A stretch of DNA of 64,000 nucleotides from Prochilodus magdalenae (GCA_024036415.1 JAMWET010006544.1:186001-250000); one strand, 5' to 3'; positions 1 through 11,466 are shown, counted from the stretch's first letter. The notes: a model not told the origin generated them from the sequence alone. Numbers and translations are program-made.

Positions 1-2004
1 GCCTCATATGAGGACATTGTTTCTTGCCAAAACAACTTCCTGTACAAAGACAGAGTTTAGATTTTATACTTGTTAGGTCCTACTAATCACAAATAGCTAG
101 GAGAAATTAAAATTGCACACCAAGCAAGTCCGGGTCTCAGGAGGTTAAATGTATGCACCATTTGTAGGGGCCAGAATGGAACTACTGCTCCTTTTAAGGT
201 GGAAGAGAAAAACAGATCAAAAAAAATTTCCAATATGAACTAAATTAAGATGTGACTCAACATTTAGCACCTTTATAGCCAGAGAGCAATACTGACATAT
301 GTTTTGTATTTATTGCTCTGTTTCTTGTTTTAAATGTTTTGCATAATGAAAAATGACTACTTTAATAAAATACTTTTAATAAAATACTTATTAAAAAGTA
401 AAGTGAGATCCCAGAATAATATGCCACTGTTAATCTACTACAATATGCTTACTTAATTATCTAAAAGAAACTCTGACTGTATTGTTCAGTGTAACACTGC
501 TTCATTCTGTGTATTCTTTAACTAAATGTTGCATGCAGACAAAATGTATTCAAGCATGGCAGTACTGTATTGTTGGCATACTGCCCACTTATGACTGCAT
601 TGCAAGCCAAAGCATTGCTATCTGCATCATCACTTTCTACTACCTGATGACATCAATTCAATATCAATATGGAGGGGTAGCTCTAGCAAGAATACTAGCC
701 TTTGGCAAGTTTTTGTTTCTGCAAAAAAATGCATCTCATTAATTAACACTGCATTAATTTCTGAGCAATATGTTTCCCTAATTATGACATTCATTGTCAT
801 GTAATATCTCTTTAAAGGATTAAGTTCATTAAGCAGCTATGTAAATGTGACTGGTTTGAAGTCATTAACTTTAAAATTCTAATGTATTCTCCAGAAATGA
901 CAAGCTTGACATAATCATGTATGATTAAGATCATATAATTGGAATGATTAAATATTCATTTACTTTAATATCTCTTAGCATGCACTGGTGACTGCACTGT
1001 AATCATATGACTGTTGAGCAGTTACGTTTTTCGCTTTATCAGTCATTACTTGACAGCAGTCCCAGAACCTGCACTGTTTCCACAGTGCAGCAGAGTTGAT
1101 GTCCCTTAAAGTGACAGAGAACTTATTGTTGGGAATGATCAAGTGATATTAGAGAGCTGTGTTTTTGCCTGGCTGGTTCTTCTTGGCCTAGTTTGCCACA
1201 TCCGATCTGTTAGAAGGCTGTTGGCTGCTGAGTGGACACGCTGCCGCCTGGCCTTTAACAGTGAAATGCCCATTTGTTTAATTGACTGCTGCTCAGTGGA
1301 CAGGCCTGCCACACTGACTGCTGGTGTGTAGAGCGCAGAGGATGGATGAGGCTTGACATGACCTTATTAGCATGCACTTAATGCATGAGAGTGCACTTGC
1401 AGCGCAGTCTCAGTGGCAACGGAGCTGAGCGGATTAGCTCTGTCCAGACATGATCAATTTTCATTTTCTGATGAGCACTCTTCACTGGGCACGTTACACA
1501 ACCGCAGCTAGCCAATTAACAGAGAAACACTCGCACTGCATTCTCAATTCACCATCTATCCAGTCTTTATATATTTTCAGTTTATAAATATACCTTATGA
1601 GGAATATACAGACATAGGCAAAAGTCTGATCTCATAAATAAATACATCTTCTACAGAGAACAATACAATACTAACAATAGCTATACATTTTTTATGCACA
1701 ATTACTAATAACATAAAAAAAACATAAATAAGTGCAAAAGCTATAAAATATGTAATGAAATAAACAAATATAAAGTATAAACAATAATAATAATTTAAAA
1801 TTTTTATTTTATAATAATAATTATTATAAATTATAATTATAATAATAATTATTATTATTACAATTGTTATTCAGGTGATTTTCTTTTTCTAATATATTTA
1901 ATCTGTCTTCCAGTAGAAGATGTGTTAAATTCTTTTGCATATGATTGTACTCTGGATGTGATTGAGGGGTTTATGCAAAAACAGACAACATATAAAGTTC
2001 TTAC
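1..2004. other. Presumed intron of the antxr-like gene; no exon recognised
   Basis: The exon ending at 2005 leaves one overhanging base and a normal GTAAGA donor, so this stretch should be intron. I looked on the minus strand for the next expected block (the family's receptor Ig-like segment with a GxGF-type motif) and did not find it. The stretch is AT-rich. A more balanced patch at about 1080-1560 is non-repetitive and could be a regulatory element, but nothing in it decides that. Confidence 0.5.
1781..1862. repeat. AT-rich (AAT/ATT)n interrupted palindromic tract
   Basis: A run of AAT, TAA and ATT triplets that changes strand sense several times, so it can fold on itself. It lies in the presumed antxr intron. 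Confidence 0.75.
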
Positions 2005-5000
2005 CTCCAGCGCACACGCTTGAAGGCTCGGCCGCTAAAATCTCAATGCATGACTTTTTAATTACCTAAAAAAAAGGTATATAATGCATATAAAGTACAG
2101 CAAGCACTCTATTTGGGCTATAAACACCTGAGCTGAGACTAACACAACAGATAGACTTACAGAATCGATCATCCCCCTCAGGGCCTGGAAACCTCCCACG
2201 ACAGGAAACACATGCTCAACAGTGTCTGCAATAGTGGCCAGCTAACAAAAAGCACAATATATCCTTAAAAGGTTGTTCAGGCCTCAGACATGTACTGACA
2301 GTTCTGATATATGCTGGTATATGAAACAATCTCAGTATAATTAAATGGCCTTGGCTGGCCTGATCTATGAATTGTATTTTGTACCTGTGTCTGATTGAAG
2401 TCTTTCACCCCCACACAGTACACTATGGCTCCCAAGGACCTGGCCCTCTGTGCCTGCACATAGATAATCAGCATCCCTTTAACCCTGACAATGTGCAAAT
2501 GCTAGACTGAATTAGGGAAACCCAGAGAAAAATGCTGCATGCAAAATGACAGCACATGCTTGTTTACTTGCCTCTTCCTGGGCTGAGCTGTACTGATACG
2601 TATTTAATTCTCCATCTGTTAAAGCAATGATAACACTGGCTGTCTCTGTGAAGCAAAAAACAACAGACAATATAGGCTTAATTCTACTTAAATATCTGTA
2701 TGAAAACACAGAATGCCCTGTGTGCACTCACTGTGGCACTTACTGTAAATTCCATGATTTATTTGGTCATTGGCCTGTAATAGTAAAGCAAGTATCACAT
2801 AATACTGAAATGTGACAGCGCCACAGTTTGATATAGTTAGGTACATTTTAAGGACTGAATGCATAAACAAGCAAGTTACCTTCTGCAGTCCAAGATTCAA
2901 AAATGTGTCACCTCCTGGTACTTCTCTACTCAGAACACTCAGGCCTTCGGTTATTTTATCTCTACACAGGAGGAAAGGTGAAACAACTTTATCTTGTCCA
3001 TAAAAACGTTGCTTTAATTATCAAACGTGTCTTGTGGTATGTAGTATGGTATGTGGTATGGTACCTCTGAAGTGTATGTATATCATACCTATTCTCAGTC
3101 AGTTTCATGATGATATTTCCACGTGTGGAGAAGACAATGAATGACATCCTTAGCATTGGGCTGCAAGATTAACGATGAAACACTGTAATTAAGGATTGTG
3201 GAGTAGGACGGGATGCCCAATCCTAGTCCTGTATATCGACTATAGTGAAGAGTTCAGATCTAACAAAGCTGGCTCTAATATGGAGGTTACCTGAATCAGG
3301 TATATTATTCAGGTTGGAGCTAAACTCTCAGGGATTGGGGCTTAATCTGCAGGACTAAGTTTAGGCACTCCTGCATATTAGTGAATCAAGACTCAACATG
3401 AAAATGCAACCAAAACCAGAGCACAAATTACCTTATAAATTTTTCTGCTAGACGTTCCACAAATGTGTAGATTTCAATCCAGTGATTTTTGACACTTCCA
3501 GACCTGCAGTGACATAAAGCAAAATAACACATTTTTCCCAGATCTGAAAAAAGGCCAGTTGAATTCTGAATAGTCCCTTTCACTTATGTTTTTTTTACTA
3601 TCTAATTATTATATGTTTTTAAAATGATTTGAGTTAAGGAAACTGCAAGGCCACCCAGTACAATGAGCACAGTTCACAAATTAATTACAGGCCCCAAAGC
3701 ACTCCCAACACGGGCTAATTGCTTTTGTGCCAGATGATTCTGTCTCTTGCTAACAGGGATCAAGACCCCCTCCCGCTGGAGCCAGTCATTTGAATTGGAA
3801 CAGATGGCAAGGGCCAAGTGTAACAGGTTGGGATCCAAACTAGAGCTGGCATCTAAACTGACACCTGAACGTTTACACATGCATATCCTATACAGAATGT
3901 TGAAGATCTTGTTTGTCATTTTAAAAAAACTCAACTGATGAACTGCCTCACATCACAGTCAAATGGTAATGTAATATAATTACAAGCATTCATGCTAATG
4001 TGATAAAACAGTAACTACATTCTACCAAGTCTACTGGAATACCTTCAATCCCACTGTTATGTCACGACATATTTGCATTTACGTCATTATATTTTCATCA
4101 GAGATTATTTCAATAGACGTTTATTTATTTATTTTTTTTTTATTTCTTACATTTTGTATAAATTTCACTTTTGTCCGCCTATTTGCTCTGTATTTGTTTA
4201 CTGTATATTCTGCTCCGCTTCTCGAATGATGCAAATTTCCCGATGTGGGATAAAAGCGTCTTATCTTAGCCTAGCTTAGTTTATGAGTACCATAAGGTAC
4301 CAGGTCTTCTAAAATATATATTTAATTCAGATCATTTGAGCATGCGATAACTTGACTAGGTTAAGCTACATACTGGGTTCCATTCATGCAGTTTGGGAGA
4401 GTTTGGGCTCACAGCTCATGCTGACTGTTATTATACTCAGAGCTAAGGTCAGTGTTGGACTTCAGCATCACTTTCTTTTGTTAGGATTAATAACTGCATT
4501 GTGCCCACAGTTTCTGGGAGTGAAGCCTGAAGCAGCTGGCATTTTTTCCACCAAAAGAAAAGAATGAAAAGGAAGCTGTGGGCAACAGATATGATCAGAA
4601 CTGTAATGAAAAATAAATTATTCACAGAATATTATTCAATAGCAGACATAAAAAGGAGACAAAAACATAAAATCATGTCCTTTTTATGTAATTTTTCTGT
4701 GCATTTACAAGTTTTTATCACTACATGCATTTAATTTTATAGAAATGTATTCCTGTTCACATGTGTTTTAAATCACTTAAATTAGTTTTATTTTTTGTAT
4801 TTAGTGGAACATTTTCAACAATCACTTTCCAACATTTTTATTCCTTGGTCTTTAATACAGAGTTCAACAAACAGACTAGCTTTTAGAAAGCTCCATTGAA
4901 AATGAAATGAAATGAAATTATAATGACAGTGAAAAACAGGGAATTTAGCTTCTATTGCAAACAACAATGGCATGCTTATTAATAGGTGTATGTCGCCCCT

Positions 5001-6943
5001 GTATAGTTTTGGGCTGTGGCTTACATGTAACTGCTTATTAATGACGCTTTCATTTCCTCAACTGCAAGATGTTGTCTGTGAATTTACTTTAAACGTAACA
5101 TGTTTGACGTTAGATCAGTGGATGCTATATTTAAAGTCAAAAATATCAAAAATCAGATTTGTTTTTAAAAAAATGTGCTAAAACTGCTGAAACCAGCAAA
5201 AACATGCACATGCAAGAACCAGTCAAAAAAAACTGAATTTTCTACACTATTCTGGAGGGCATTCACAGTACAGAGCAGGTTAGAGCATGTTGGGTATTCA
5301 CTCTTACCAGGTGCTTAAAATCTTATGTGACCAAGAAAAACACTCTTAAACAACACTACGCGCTCTGCAGATCCAGAAACCTGCAGTGGGTTCCTCCCAC
5401 AAAAACAATGGCACTGTACTGGAGATGGCATGATAGCACTTTTTCTGTTCTGATACTGATACCAGTACTGAAACCTTTAGTATCAGGGTAACAATATGAC
5501 TCTTTCAAAAACTTGCCATTTTTAAATTACGCTGAATTCAGGCCCTTTACCTAAAAGTAGGCTAACACAATCGACCTACTCAATCACCCTATATGCCATT
5601 TCTACATGGTAATATACTACAAAAGCAAAGATCTACTGATGGAACTGAGAATGGCCTATGAGTCATATCATTTACGGTATTTAGCTGAGACTCTTATACA
5701 GAGCAACTTACAAGGTTAATCATTTTACAAGTAGTGTAGTGTTAGGAGTCTTGCCCACAGACTCTTATTGATGTAGCACAGCATAGTCACTGAGCCCGTG
5801 ACTCGAAACCCAGTCTCCCACGTGTGGTGGTGGCTACTTGGCGGGTAGTGGTGTTATCCACTGAGCTACACCAACCACCATATCAGAAATGCCACATGTG
5901 CAATACTTACATTTACAGCAATTCTGCTGAACATTTTTAAGGAAACACCAGATATTTAACAATGAAAGAAATCAGAAAAGTGCTTCTACTCGACTAGCCT
6001 TGGTCTTAGTTCTAGTAATGTTAGTTTATAGTTATTTTGCTTCAGTCTGCAATAAATCAGTGAAACAACTACATGCTTTGCGAGATAAATTATTTTAAAT
6101 GATTGATTTTTATTTTGAGAGCCGACCACCATGGGGTGATACCACCCATGGTATGATGGCTTGTCCTGATAATCCCAGCAAAAGTTTGTTCAGTCTACAG
6201 AACTATACTGATATGAACAGGTCTCATGTTTTTCTCATATCGTCCCCACCTCAGTGTAAACCACAGGCAAACCCCAGCAACAATATGAACAAGGTATTGC
6301 TGTGTGCCTTGAGCTGCACGTCTTATGCCACCGCCTTGAGCAAAACGACAACACAGGCTGTTTCAGCCTCTCCATCCTGTTTCAAACTGCTCAGATCTTG
6401 GTCCAGGAAAGAAAATGCCGGGAGCAAAACAATTTGATCTCCTTCCATCACTGTCCAGCCACAAACAGAGGCAGAGCTACTTTTGGATCTCCTGTCCTGT
6501 TTAGACATTGCCATGTACAGAGAAAGCCCACCAGTTGCCCCCAGGGAATATCTCCAGCTGGATAATGCATTCTCTGCACATCAGGGTTGTTTTCTTCAAC
6601 GCTGGATGACTGGAATACCTCAAGTCATTCAGCCTAACTCAACTAGAACTGCTCTCTTCAGGAAAACCGGCGCTGAACATGATTCCAGTGATACTGAACA
6701 TTCTGCCAGTGCTGGATTTAAAGGCTTTAATTTTAAGGACGACCCCAAGGACACGAGAAGACACGAGATGCTCCAATATAGTAAGTCCACTTACTTGTCG
6801 AGGACAAAGTACAGGTCGAAGGCACCTTGACAAGACGTTTCCTCCTCTTTAACACCAGGCTCGGCTTTGGAGTGTGGAGGTCTGAGCACCAGCGCGACCA
6901 GCAGTGCCACAGCTAGACCAAAGTTAGCCGGAGAGCGCGCCAT
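2005..6943 (-). CDS. antxr1c: Anthrax toxin receptor-family gene (ANTXR1/ANTXRL-like), first nine coding exons; continues beyond left edge
   Basis: Host type I membrane adhesion receptor; family members bind extracellular matrix through a VWA domain. Exons in gene order: 6795-6943, 3432-3503, 3089-3160, 2880-2961, 2744-2774, 2572-2645, 2385-2453, 2161-2241, 2005-2065; phases join without a stop, giving 230 codons plus one base. The start ATG at 6943 opens a signal peptide (MARSPANFG, then an A/L/V-rich core to about residue 27). The VWA domain follows: DLYFVLDKSGS supplies the MIDAS DxSxS motif across exons 1-2, PGGDTF the MIDAS threonine, and IIALTDGEL the MIDAS aspartate. VYCVGVKDFN and KKSCIEILAAEPS lead into the membrane-proximal domain. 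KSCIEILAAEPS, MSFIVFSTRG and PGGDT resemble remembered ANTXR1 more than ANTXR2. The next intron begins GC rather than GT after exon 6. Transmembrane and tail exons were not found in 1-2004. The family is certain; the paralog (antxr1c/ANTXRL) is inferred from local gene order. Confidence 0.9.
3205..3375. repeat. Degenerate fold-back (MITE-like) repeat in an antxr intron
   Basis: The left part begins CCCAATCCTAGTCCTG. The right part contains GGAGCTAAACTCTC followed by GGATTGGGGC, the approximate reverse complement. The same arms occur, better preserved, at 11306-11466, so this is a second, more worn copy of that dispersed family. Confidence 0.55.
5670..5880. repeat. Dispersed fish repeat with the 'TTTAGCTGA..CTCTTAT..AGAGC' core
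   Basis: Starts near ATTTACGGTATTTAGCTGAG and ends near CCACTGAGCTACACCAACCA. A related core (TTATCAGACGCTCCTATCCA) recurs at about 48778 next to the L2-type LINE tail, so the unit may derive from a LINE tail or a SINE that shares it. It sits in the first antxr intron. Confidence 0.55.
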
Positions 6944-7168
6944 CTTTCCCACACACTATTTCTCACTCCAGAAAAGGAAAGGCATACGACAAAGAGGATG
7001 TTTCATATGCTCCCTCAGAGAAGAAATAAATCTCTGCCGGCAAATGTATTCCACAAACGTGACCGTGATTCGTTTTGTCACGGTTTTAAACGCGGGCGTC
7101 AGGTTTCCAAAACATCAGGACACCCCACCTCCCCGCCTCTTCCTAAACACACCCGTATTCCGACAGAC

Positions 7169-7190
7169 CACGCCCCCTGGGTGTGATTGG
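7169..7190 (-). promoter_or_regulatory. Candidate antxr promoter boxes: CCAAT and CACGCCCC
   Basis: Reading the minus strand there is a CCAAT box (plus-strand ATTGG at 7186-7190, within TGATTGGCTG), about 245 bases upstream of the antxr start codon. A CCACGCCCC GC/KLF-type box lies at 7169-7177. I see no TATA box. This is consistent with a TATA-less promoter firing leftward. Confidence 0.4.
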
Positions 7191-7712
7191 CTGATACGAG
7201 CACGCTCTTCTGTGATAAATTCCTATTTGTCAGATTGCGTGAGAGCACGAATTAGTAACCGATCTGAGAGCAAGAGGACAGGCATGACGGAATATGGGTG
7301 GGAAATCAAGACGAGGGCCGCTGGATACCGGACGGTGCTGATCAGGCACTGATAACGTGGAGACCTCCTTTTTCCGGGAGAGCTTGATAATGACCCTAGG
7401 ATGTTTCACACGAAGTAGAGGGAGAGTAATAGAGAGTTTTAATGGAGTCGGTTTGGGCAGCACCACCAAAAAAAGGACACGAAAAATAAAAAAATAAAAT
7501 AATAATAATAATAATAAAAAACGGGAAACTGAATGGACTGTAACATTTGTCACGATGCGTCTTCATCGCTTTTATAAACCAGCAGAATGAATACATTAAA
7601 TTCGTCTCCTATAACAAGCCTAACAAGTCCTGTGCACACGAACACGTGCACCATAAGCCGCTGTTTATAGTGCCCCCAGTGAAATATTGTTAGTTATGTA
7701 AATGGATTAGGC

Positions 7713-7752
7713 TAATAATAATAATAACAATAATAATAATAATAATAATAAT

Positions 7753-7819
<67 letters not shown>

Positions 7820-7820
7820 T
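7713..7820. repeat. (TAA)n microsatellite between the divergent genes
   Basis: About 108 bases of TAA/AAT units with a few interruptions (AACAAT, ATTAAT). A shorter AAT run lies at about 7496-7517. The long tyrosine-run reading frame on the minus strand here is only this repeat translated. Confidence 0.95.
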
Positions 7821-7979
7821 TGCTTTGTAAAAATCCATTGTAACAATCAGTATAATACACCAGTCTGCTGATCTTCTTTGAGCTGAAACCTTAAAATTGT
7901 TGGGGTGTGTGTATGGGGGTTGGGGGGGGATTTCACTGGTCAGCCCAGACCGCCCCCCTTTTCTAATTAGTCCGCCTGA

Positions 7980-8149
7980 AAAGCTGCAGAGACAGAGAGG
8001 AGAAGAGCAGCAGAGGCTGAGAGCAGCAGCACACCACATACAGCACCACACAGAGCAAGCACGCACACACGCCGCCGCGCTCAGTCTCCGCGCGGAGCCG
8101 AACTGGACGCCACCTATCACACACAGCCTGCTCAGAACATCGACTATCT
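7980..8149 (+). promoter_or_regulatory. CpG-rich promoter / non-coding first exon of the prdm8-like gene
   Basis: A CpG-dense stretch (around 8068-8102, containing GCCGCCGCGC and CCGCGCGGAG) ends at a strong donor, exon CGACTATCT followed by GTAAGTGAAG with GT at 8150-8151. The next acceptor on this strand, TTTTCAG ending at 8593, lies nine bases before the start codon, so this is most simply a 5' untranslated exon. The transcription start is not resolved; 7980 is an approximate left limit. Confidence 0.55.
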
Positions 8150-8602
8150 GTAAGTGAAGCTCCTGCAATTCAGAGAACTGGCATCGTTGTAAATATCTAT
8201 TTAGCCTGCACACCGGAATAGGCATTCTTTAATGGAGGTTAGAAATACGAAGATGTTAGACACATAAAGGATTATCTTATCTCTTATATGGCATTGTCCA
8301 GTTACCTTTAGTAACTGAGATTAAACTGAGATTAAGAGAGGCGGTTGTTTTTTTAGAAGCTTGATAACTGAGTTAGTTATTTATGTGACACGCTAAAGTA
8401 AATTTAAACTAACTATGCTTTATAAATCACATTTTTTTTCCAACGAAGGCTTTTAATGTATTTCTATATAATTGCAAATGAATCGCATATTCAAATAATA
8501 GTGATAATGTGATCTGACCGGCGGTGATTATTGGTATTATTAACCCTCTGCGTGCCGATCTGTTTAGCTTAATCACTTGGTCTCACTTTTCAGGATAAGA
8601 AC

Positions 8603-11198
8603 ATGGAGCCCACTTTCACGTCGCGCTCTCTGTGGACTAACGACACCAGATTTCTTCATCATCACGCCACTGATTTGTTCACTAGTGTCCAAGTCACCCA
8701 GGACATCCCGGCTGGAGCGTCTTTCGGACCTTGCCTTCTCCACAATACGTTCTATGACACTATAGCTTTCATTGCTCTAAAGTCGTTTGACAAGAGAGAG
8801 AAGTCCTACGTGTTCCGGGTGAGTTATTCCGAGGTTTGTACTCCAGTAGTATTTAGATTCGCAGTAGACAGAAGACATGGAGTGGTTTTGCTTGGTCCTT
8901 ATAGGCCTGTGTGCATTTATCTGATGGAAACGTCCTTCACCATCAACAGGTCGACCCCGAGGCTATGAAGAGCTCCCCCTTAGCGGTGCCGTGGCTGAGG
9001 CTGGTGCAGGCTGCGATGAACACGGCCGAGCAGAACACCGAGGCTTTTCTGAAGGCAGGGCAGCTGTATTTTCGGACTACTCGCCATGTGAGGAGAGGAG
9101 AGGAGCTGTTCGTGTGGTACGACGAGGAGCTCTCTCACCTTCTGGGCCTGAGCGACATTAAACCTCGAGCTGCGGCAGAGGGTGAGGAGCTTACTGGTGC
9201 TTCATACATTCACCGTCCACGTCCTCAGACAACGTACCTCTCAGATTCACCCCTTAAAAATGGGTTCTTTGAGTGTGGTTCTCAAACGTGTTCTCAGGTT
9301 CTCCCAGAAGGTCCACAGCTTTTTGCTTGGGGCTGGAGTTGGGTTAGAGCAAAAACCTTAGAAGCACTGCCCTACAGAACCATGAGTGTAAATGAGATGT
9401 GTGAGATTGGCCAGCCTTTACAGGTCCACCTAATGTAAAGGATCTTCAGCAACTGAAGGGTTCTTTTTAGAAAGAAACTTTAGAAAGCTTCCCCACACTT
9501 ACATGTCTTATTTACAAGAATGGTGCTTTTAAGAACCATTGAAAGGTTCTTTAGGGAACCAAAAATGGTTATTCTATAAGACAAGCCTTTATCGCATCTT
9601 TACTTTGCTTAGCCACCAATAAGAGAATCTAAATATCAGGACGACCTGTTAATTCATTCATTCATTTGTTCATTCATTCATTCATTCATTCATTCATTCG
9701 TTCATTTATTTGTTTGTTTTGCATATTTTACCTTTCTAAGTGCAGCTCTGTGAAATCCCATATACAGTTATAGCTGTGATCAGTGTACTTATATTGTTCT
9801 ATGTCAAACCTCAGGAACAGTAAATGCAAATCTTAGAGACATGTAATATCATGTTCTAGACATTTTACTAACTTAGCATTTATTACAGCTGTCTCAGCGA
9901 CAAGGCCAATCATAGGCTTTAGGTGTAGCCATGACCAGAAGGTGTAGCCATGACCTGGCATCTGTTTATATCTATGACTTTATTTAGTTTATACTTTCCT
10001 TTATTTATCCAGCCAAGTTACATTCAGATCAAACATTTAATCTGTGAGACATGCATAAGAGCAGCAGCAGACTGACACATCTTCCACCTCTCTCTCTCTT
10101 CTCGCAGGCTTGTCGTGCGGGAGGTGTGGTCAGGCCTTCAGGAATGAGAACCCGTTTCTCGCTCACTGTCGCTTTCTGTGCGCTCAAGTCAAACCGGCCG
10201 TGATGCGCGCGGACGCGGAGCAGAAGCGACAGCGCCGGGTCACCATCGACTTTCACAACATCGCCAGGGATCTGGAGCATCTGGAGCAGAAGAAAGCCGA
10301 GGACGCGCTCACCTCCCGAAAACGAAAGCACGACGAATCCCTCAGCCCGCGCAGCAGAAAGCCCGTTTTACTGGAGAAGACCAACCTCGACCACAGCAAT
10401 ACAGCCCACCTCCACAAAGACCACGCACACGGCCACGGCTCAGCGGAGCCCACAGAGAATCGGGCCGACCTCGGTGAACCGGCTTCCGACCTAAAGAGCG
10501 GCAAATTCAGCGCGTTTGCGGAGATTAGGAACACAGCAGAGCCAAAAAGGGAACAGCATTCCCGGTGTGCGGATGTAAGGAGGGAAAACCCGAGTTTCCA
10601 TGCGGACGTTGAGGCAGACGCGGCCCTTCAGTCCGACTCGAGCGCCTTCTCGTTCGTGCTACCCGGCAGTGCGCATGCACAGCAGAAGAGCGCCTTCTGC
10701 AAACCGCATAAGCGCGCCGTTGAAGGCCCGCAGCATCCGGGTTCTCATCTGTGCAACCCGCACGAGCTACTGGACGACGTTTCAGAGCAGTTTAACACCA
10801 AGACCGCCGTAGGCTACAGAAACCTTCTGGCCTCTCATGTGTTTCAGGCTGACCCAGCCAGCGTCCAGACTGTGGCGGCCGCTCCGCTACTCTACGCTCC
10901 AGAGCAGTGGAGCGGCGGAGTGAGCGGTCAGATGCGCGCCTCCTCCTCCCTCACTCTTCTCCCCGCCACTTTCGGCTCGCTACAGGGCGTCTCTGTGCAA
11001 AACTGGTGCGCCAAGTGCAACCTCTCCTTTCGCATGACCTCTGACCTGGTGCTGCACATGAGGAGTCACCACAAGAAGGAGTTTGCCGCCGAGTCTCATG
11101 CGCGCAAGAGGCGGGAGGAGAAACTCACGTGCCCCATCTGCCACGAGTACTTCCGCGAGCGCCATCACCTCTCAAGACACATGACTTCCCACAACTGA
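8603..11198 (+). CDS. znf488: Prdm8/Znf488-type PR-domain zinc-finger protein (complete, 512 aa)
   Basis: Nuclear transcriptional regulator of the PRDM8 branch. Coding exons 8603-8818, 8950-9181 and 10108-11198 join in phase to 513 codons including TGA; the exon-2 acceptor is at 8592-8593. Exons 2-3 encode the PR (SET-like) domain, roughly residues 20-135, with DIPAGASFGPC, AFIALKS, WLRLVQ, GQLYFR and EELFVWY. Next come a C2HC finger CGRCGQAF...H.C at about 153-174 and the family motif TIDFHNIARDLE. Two C-terminal C2H2 fingers follow: CAKCNLSFRMTSD at about 450-471 and CPICHEYFRERHHLSRH at about 491-512, ending the protein as PRDM8 does. The glycine/alanine-rich middle typical of mammalian PRDM8 is much shorter. 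Neighbours gdf10 and ptpn20 place it at the ZNF488 locus rather than the PRDM8 locus; prdm8b is the alternative name. Family certain, orthology probable. Confidence 0.9.
9437..9582. repeat. MITE-like 'AAGGTTCTTT/AAAGAACC' repeat in the last intron of the prdm8-like gene
   Basis: Opposed GGTTCTTT and AAGAACC motifs flank a short spacer (GAAGGGTTCTTTTTAG, later AAGAACCATTGAAAGG). Similar sequence recurs at 12368-12585, 14505-14650, 16620-16680 and 51990-52190. Confidence 0.55.
9650..9720. repeat. (TTCA)n microsatellite
   Basis: About 70 bases of ATTC/TTCA tetranucleotides, drifting into TTTG units at the right end. It lies in the last intron of the prdm8-like gene. Confidence 0.95.
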
Positions 11199-11305
11199 AG
11201 GGATAACACGACTGTCGTGTGTTGGAATGCATTGGGACCTTTAACGCGCCTTGTACTGCACCACTTTGGACAAGATGCATCATCATCATGTTGTAAGCTG
11301 CAGGT

Positions 11306-11466
11306 ACCCAATCCTGGTCTTTGAGATCTACAGTTGGACAGTTCAGCTCCATTAAACCTGACTCGACCATACAGATGCTCCTGAAGACCTTCATTGTATG
11401 GATGTTAGGTTAGTGATCGAGCTGAACTCCGCAGGGTGGTAGATCTCCAGGACCAGGATTGGGGCC
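11306..11466. repeat. Fold-back MITE-like element with long inverted arms
   Basis: The left arm (11306-11352, starting ACCCAATCCTGGTC and containing GAGATCTAC and AGTTCAGCTCCA) is matched by the reverse complement of the right arm (11417-11466, containing GAGCTGAACTCCGC, GTAGATCTCC and CCAGGATTGGGG). The roughly 65-base spacer is unrelated. It starts about 110 bases past the prdm8-like stop codon, so it may lie within the 3' UTR. Confidence 0.8.

Noticed and set aside
2568..2571. Ordinary GT donor at 2567-2566 ending the LTDGEL exon
   Set aside because: It leaves a one-base overhang that no AG acceptor near 2445-2455 can complete in frame, whereas the GC donor gives a perfect family junction.
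2005..6943. Calling the receptor antxr2
   Set aside because: KKSCIEILAAEPS, MSFIVFSTRG and PGGDT are ANTXR1-type; only the neighbouring PRDM8-like gene suggested ANTXR2, and that gene itself appears to be at the ZNF488 locus.
6867..7352. 161-residue plus-strand open frame
   Set aside because: It lies antisense over the receptor's first exon and promoter, has no domain or splice support, and is best explained as a shadow.
7758..8225. 155-residue minus-strand frame with a long tyrosine run
   Set aside because: It translates the TAA microsatellite and the antisense of the CpG-rich 5' exon.
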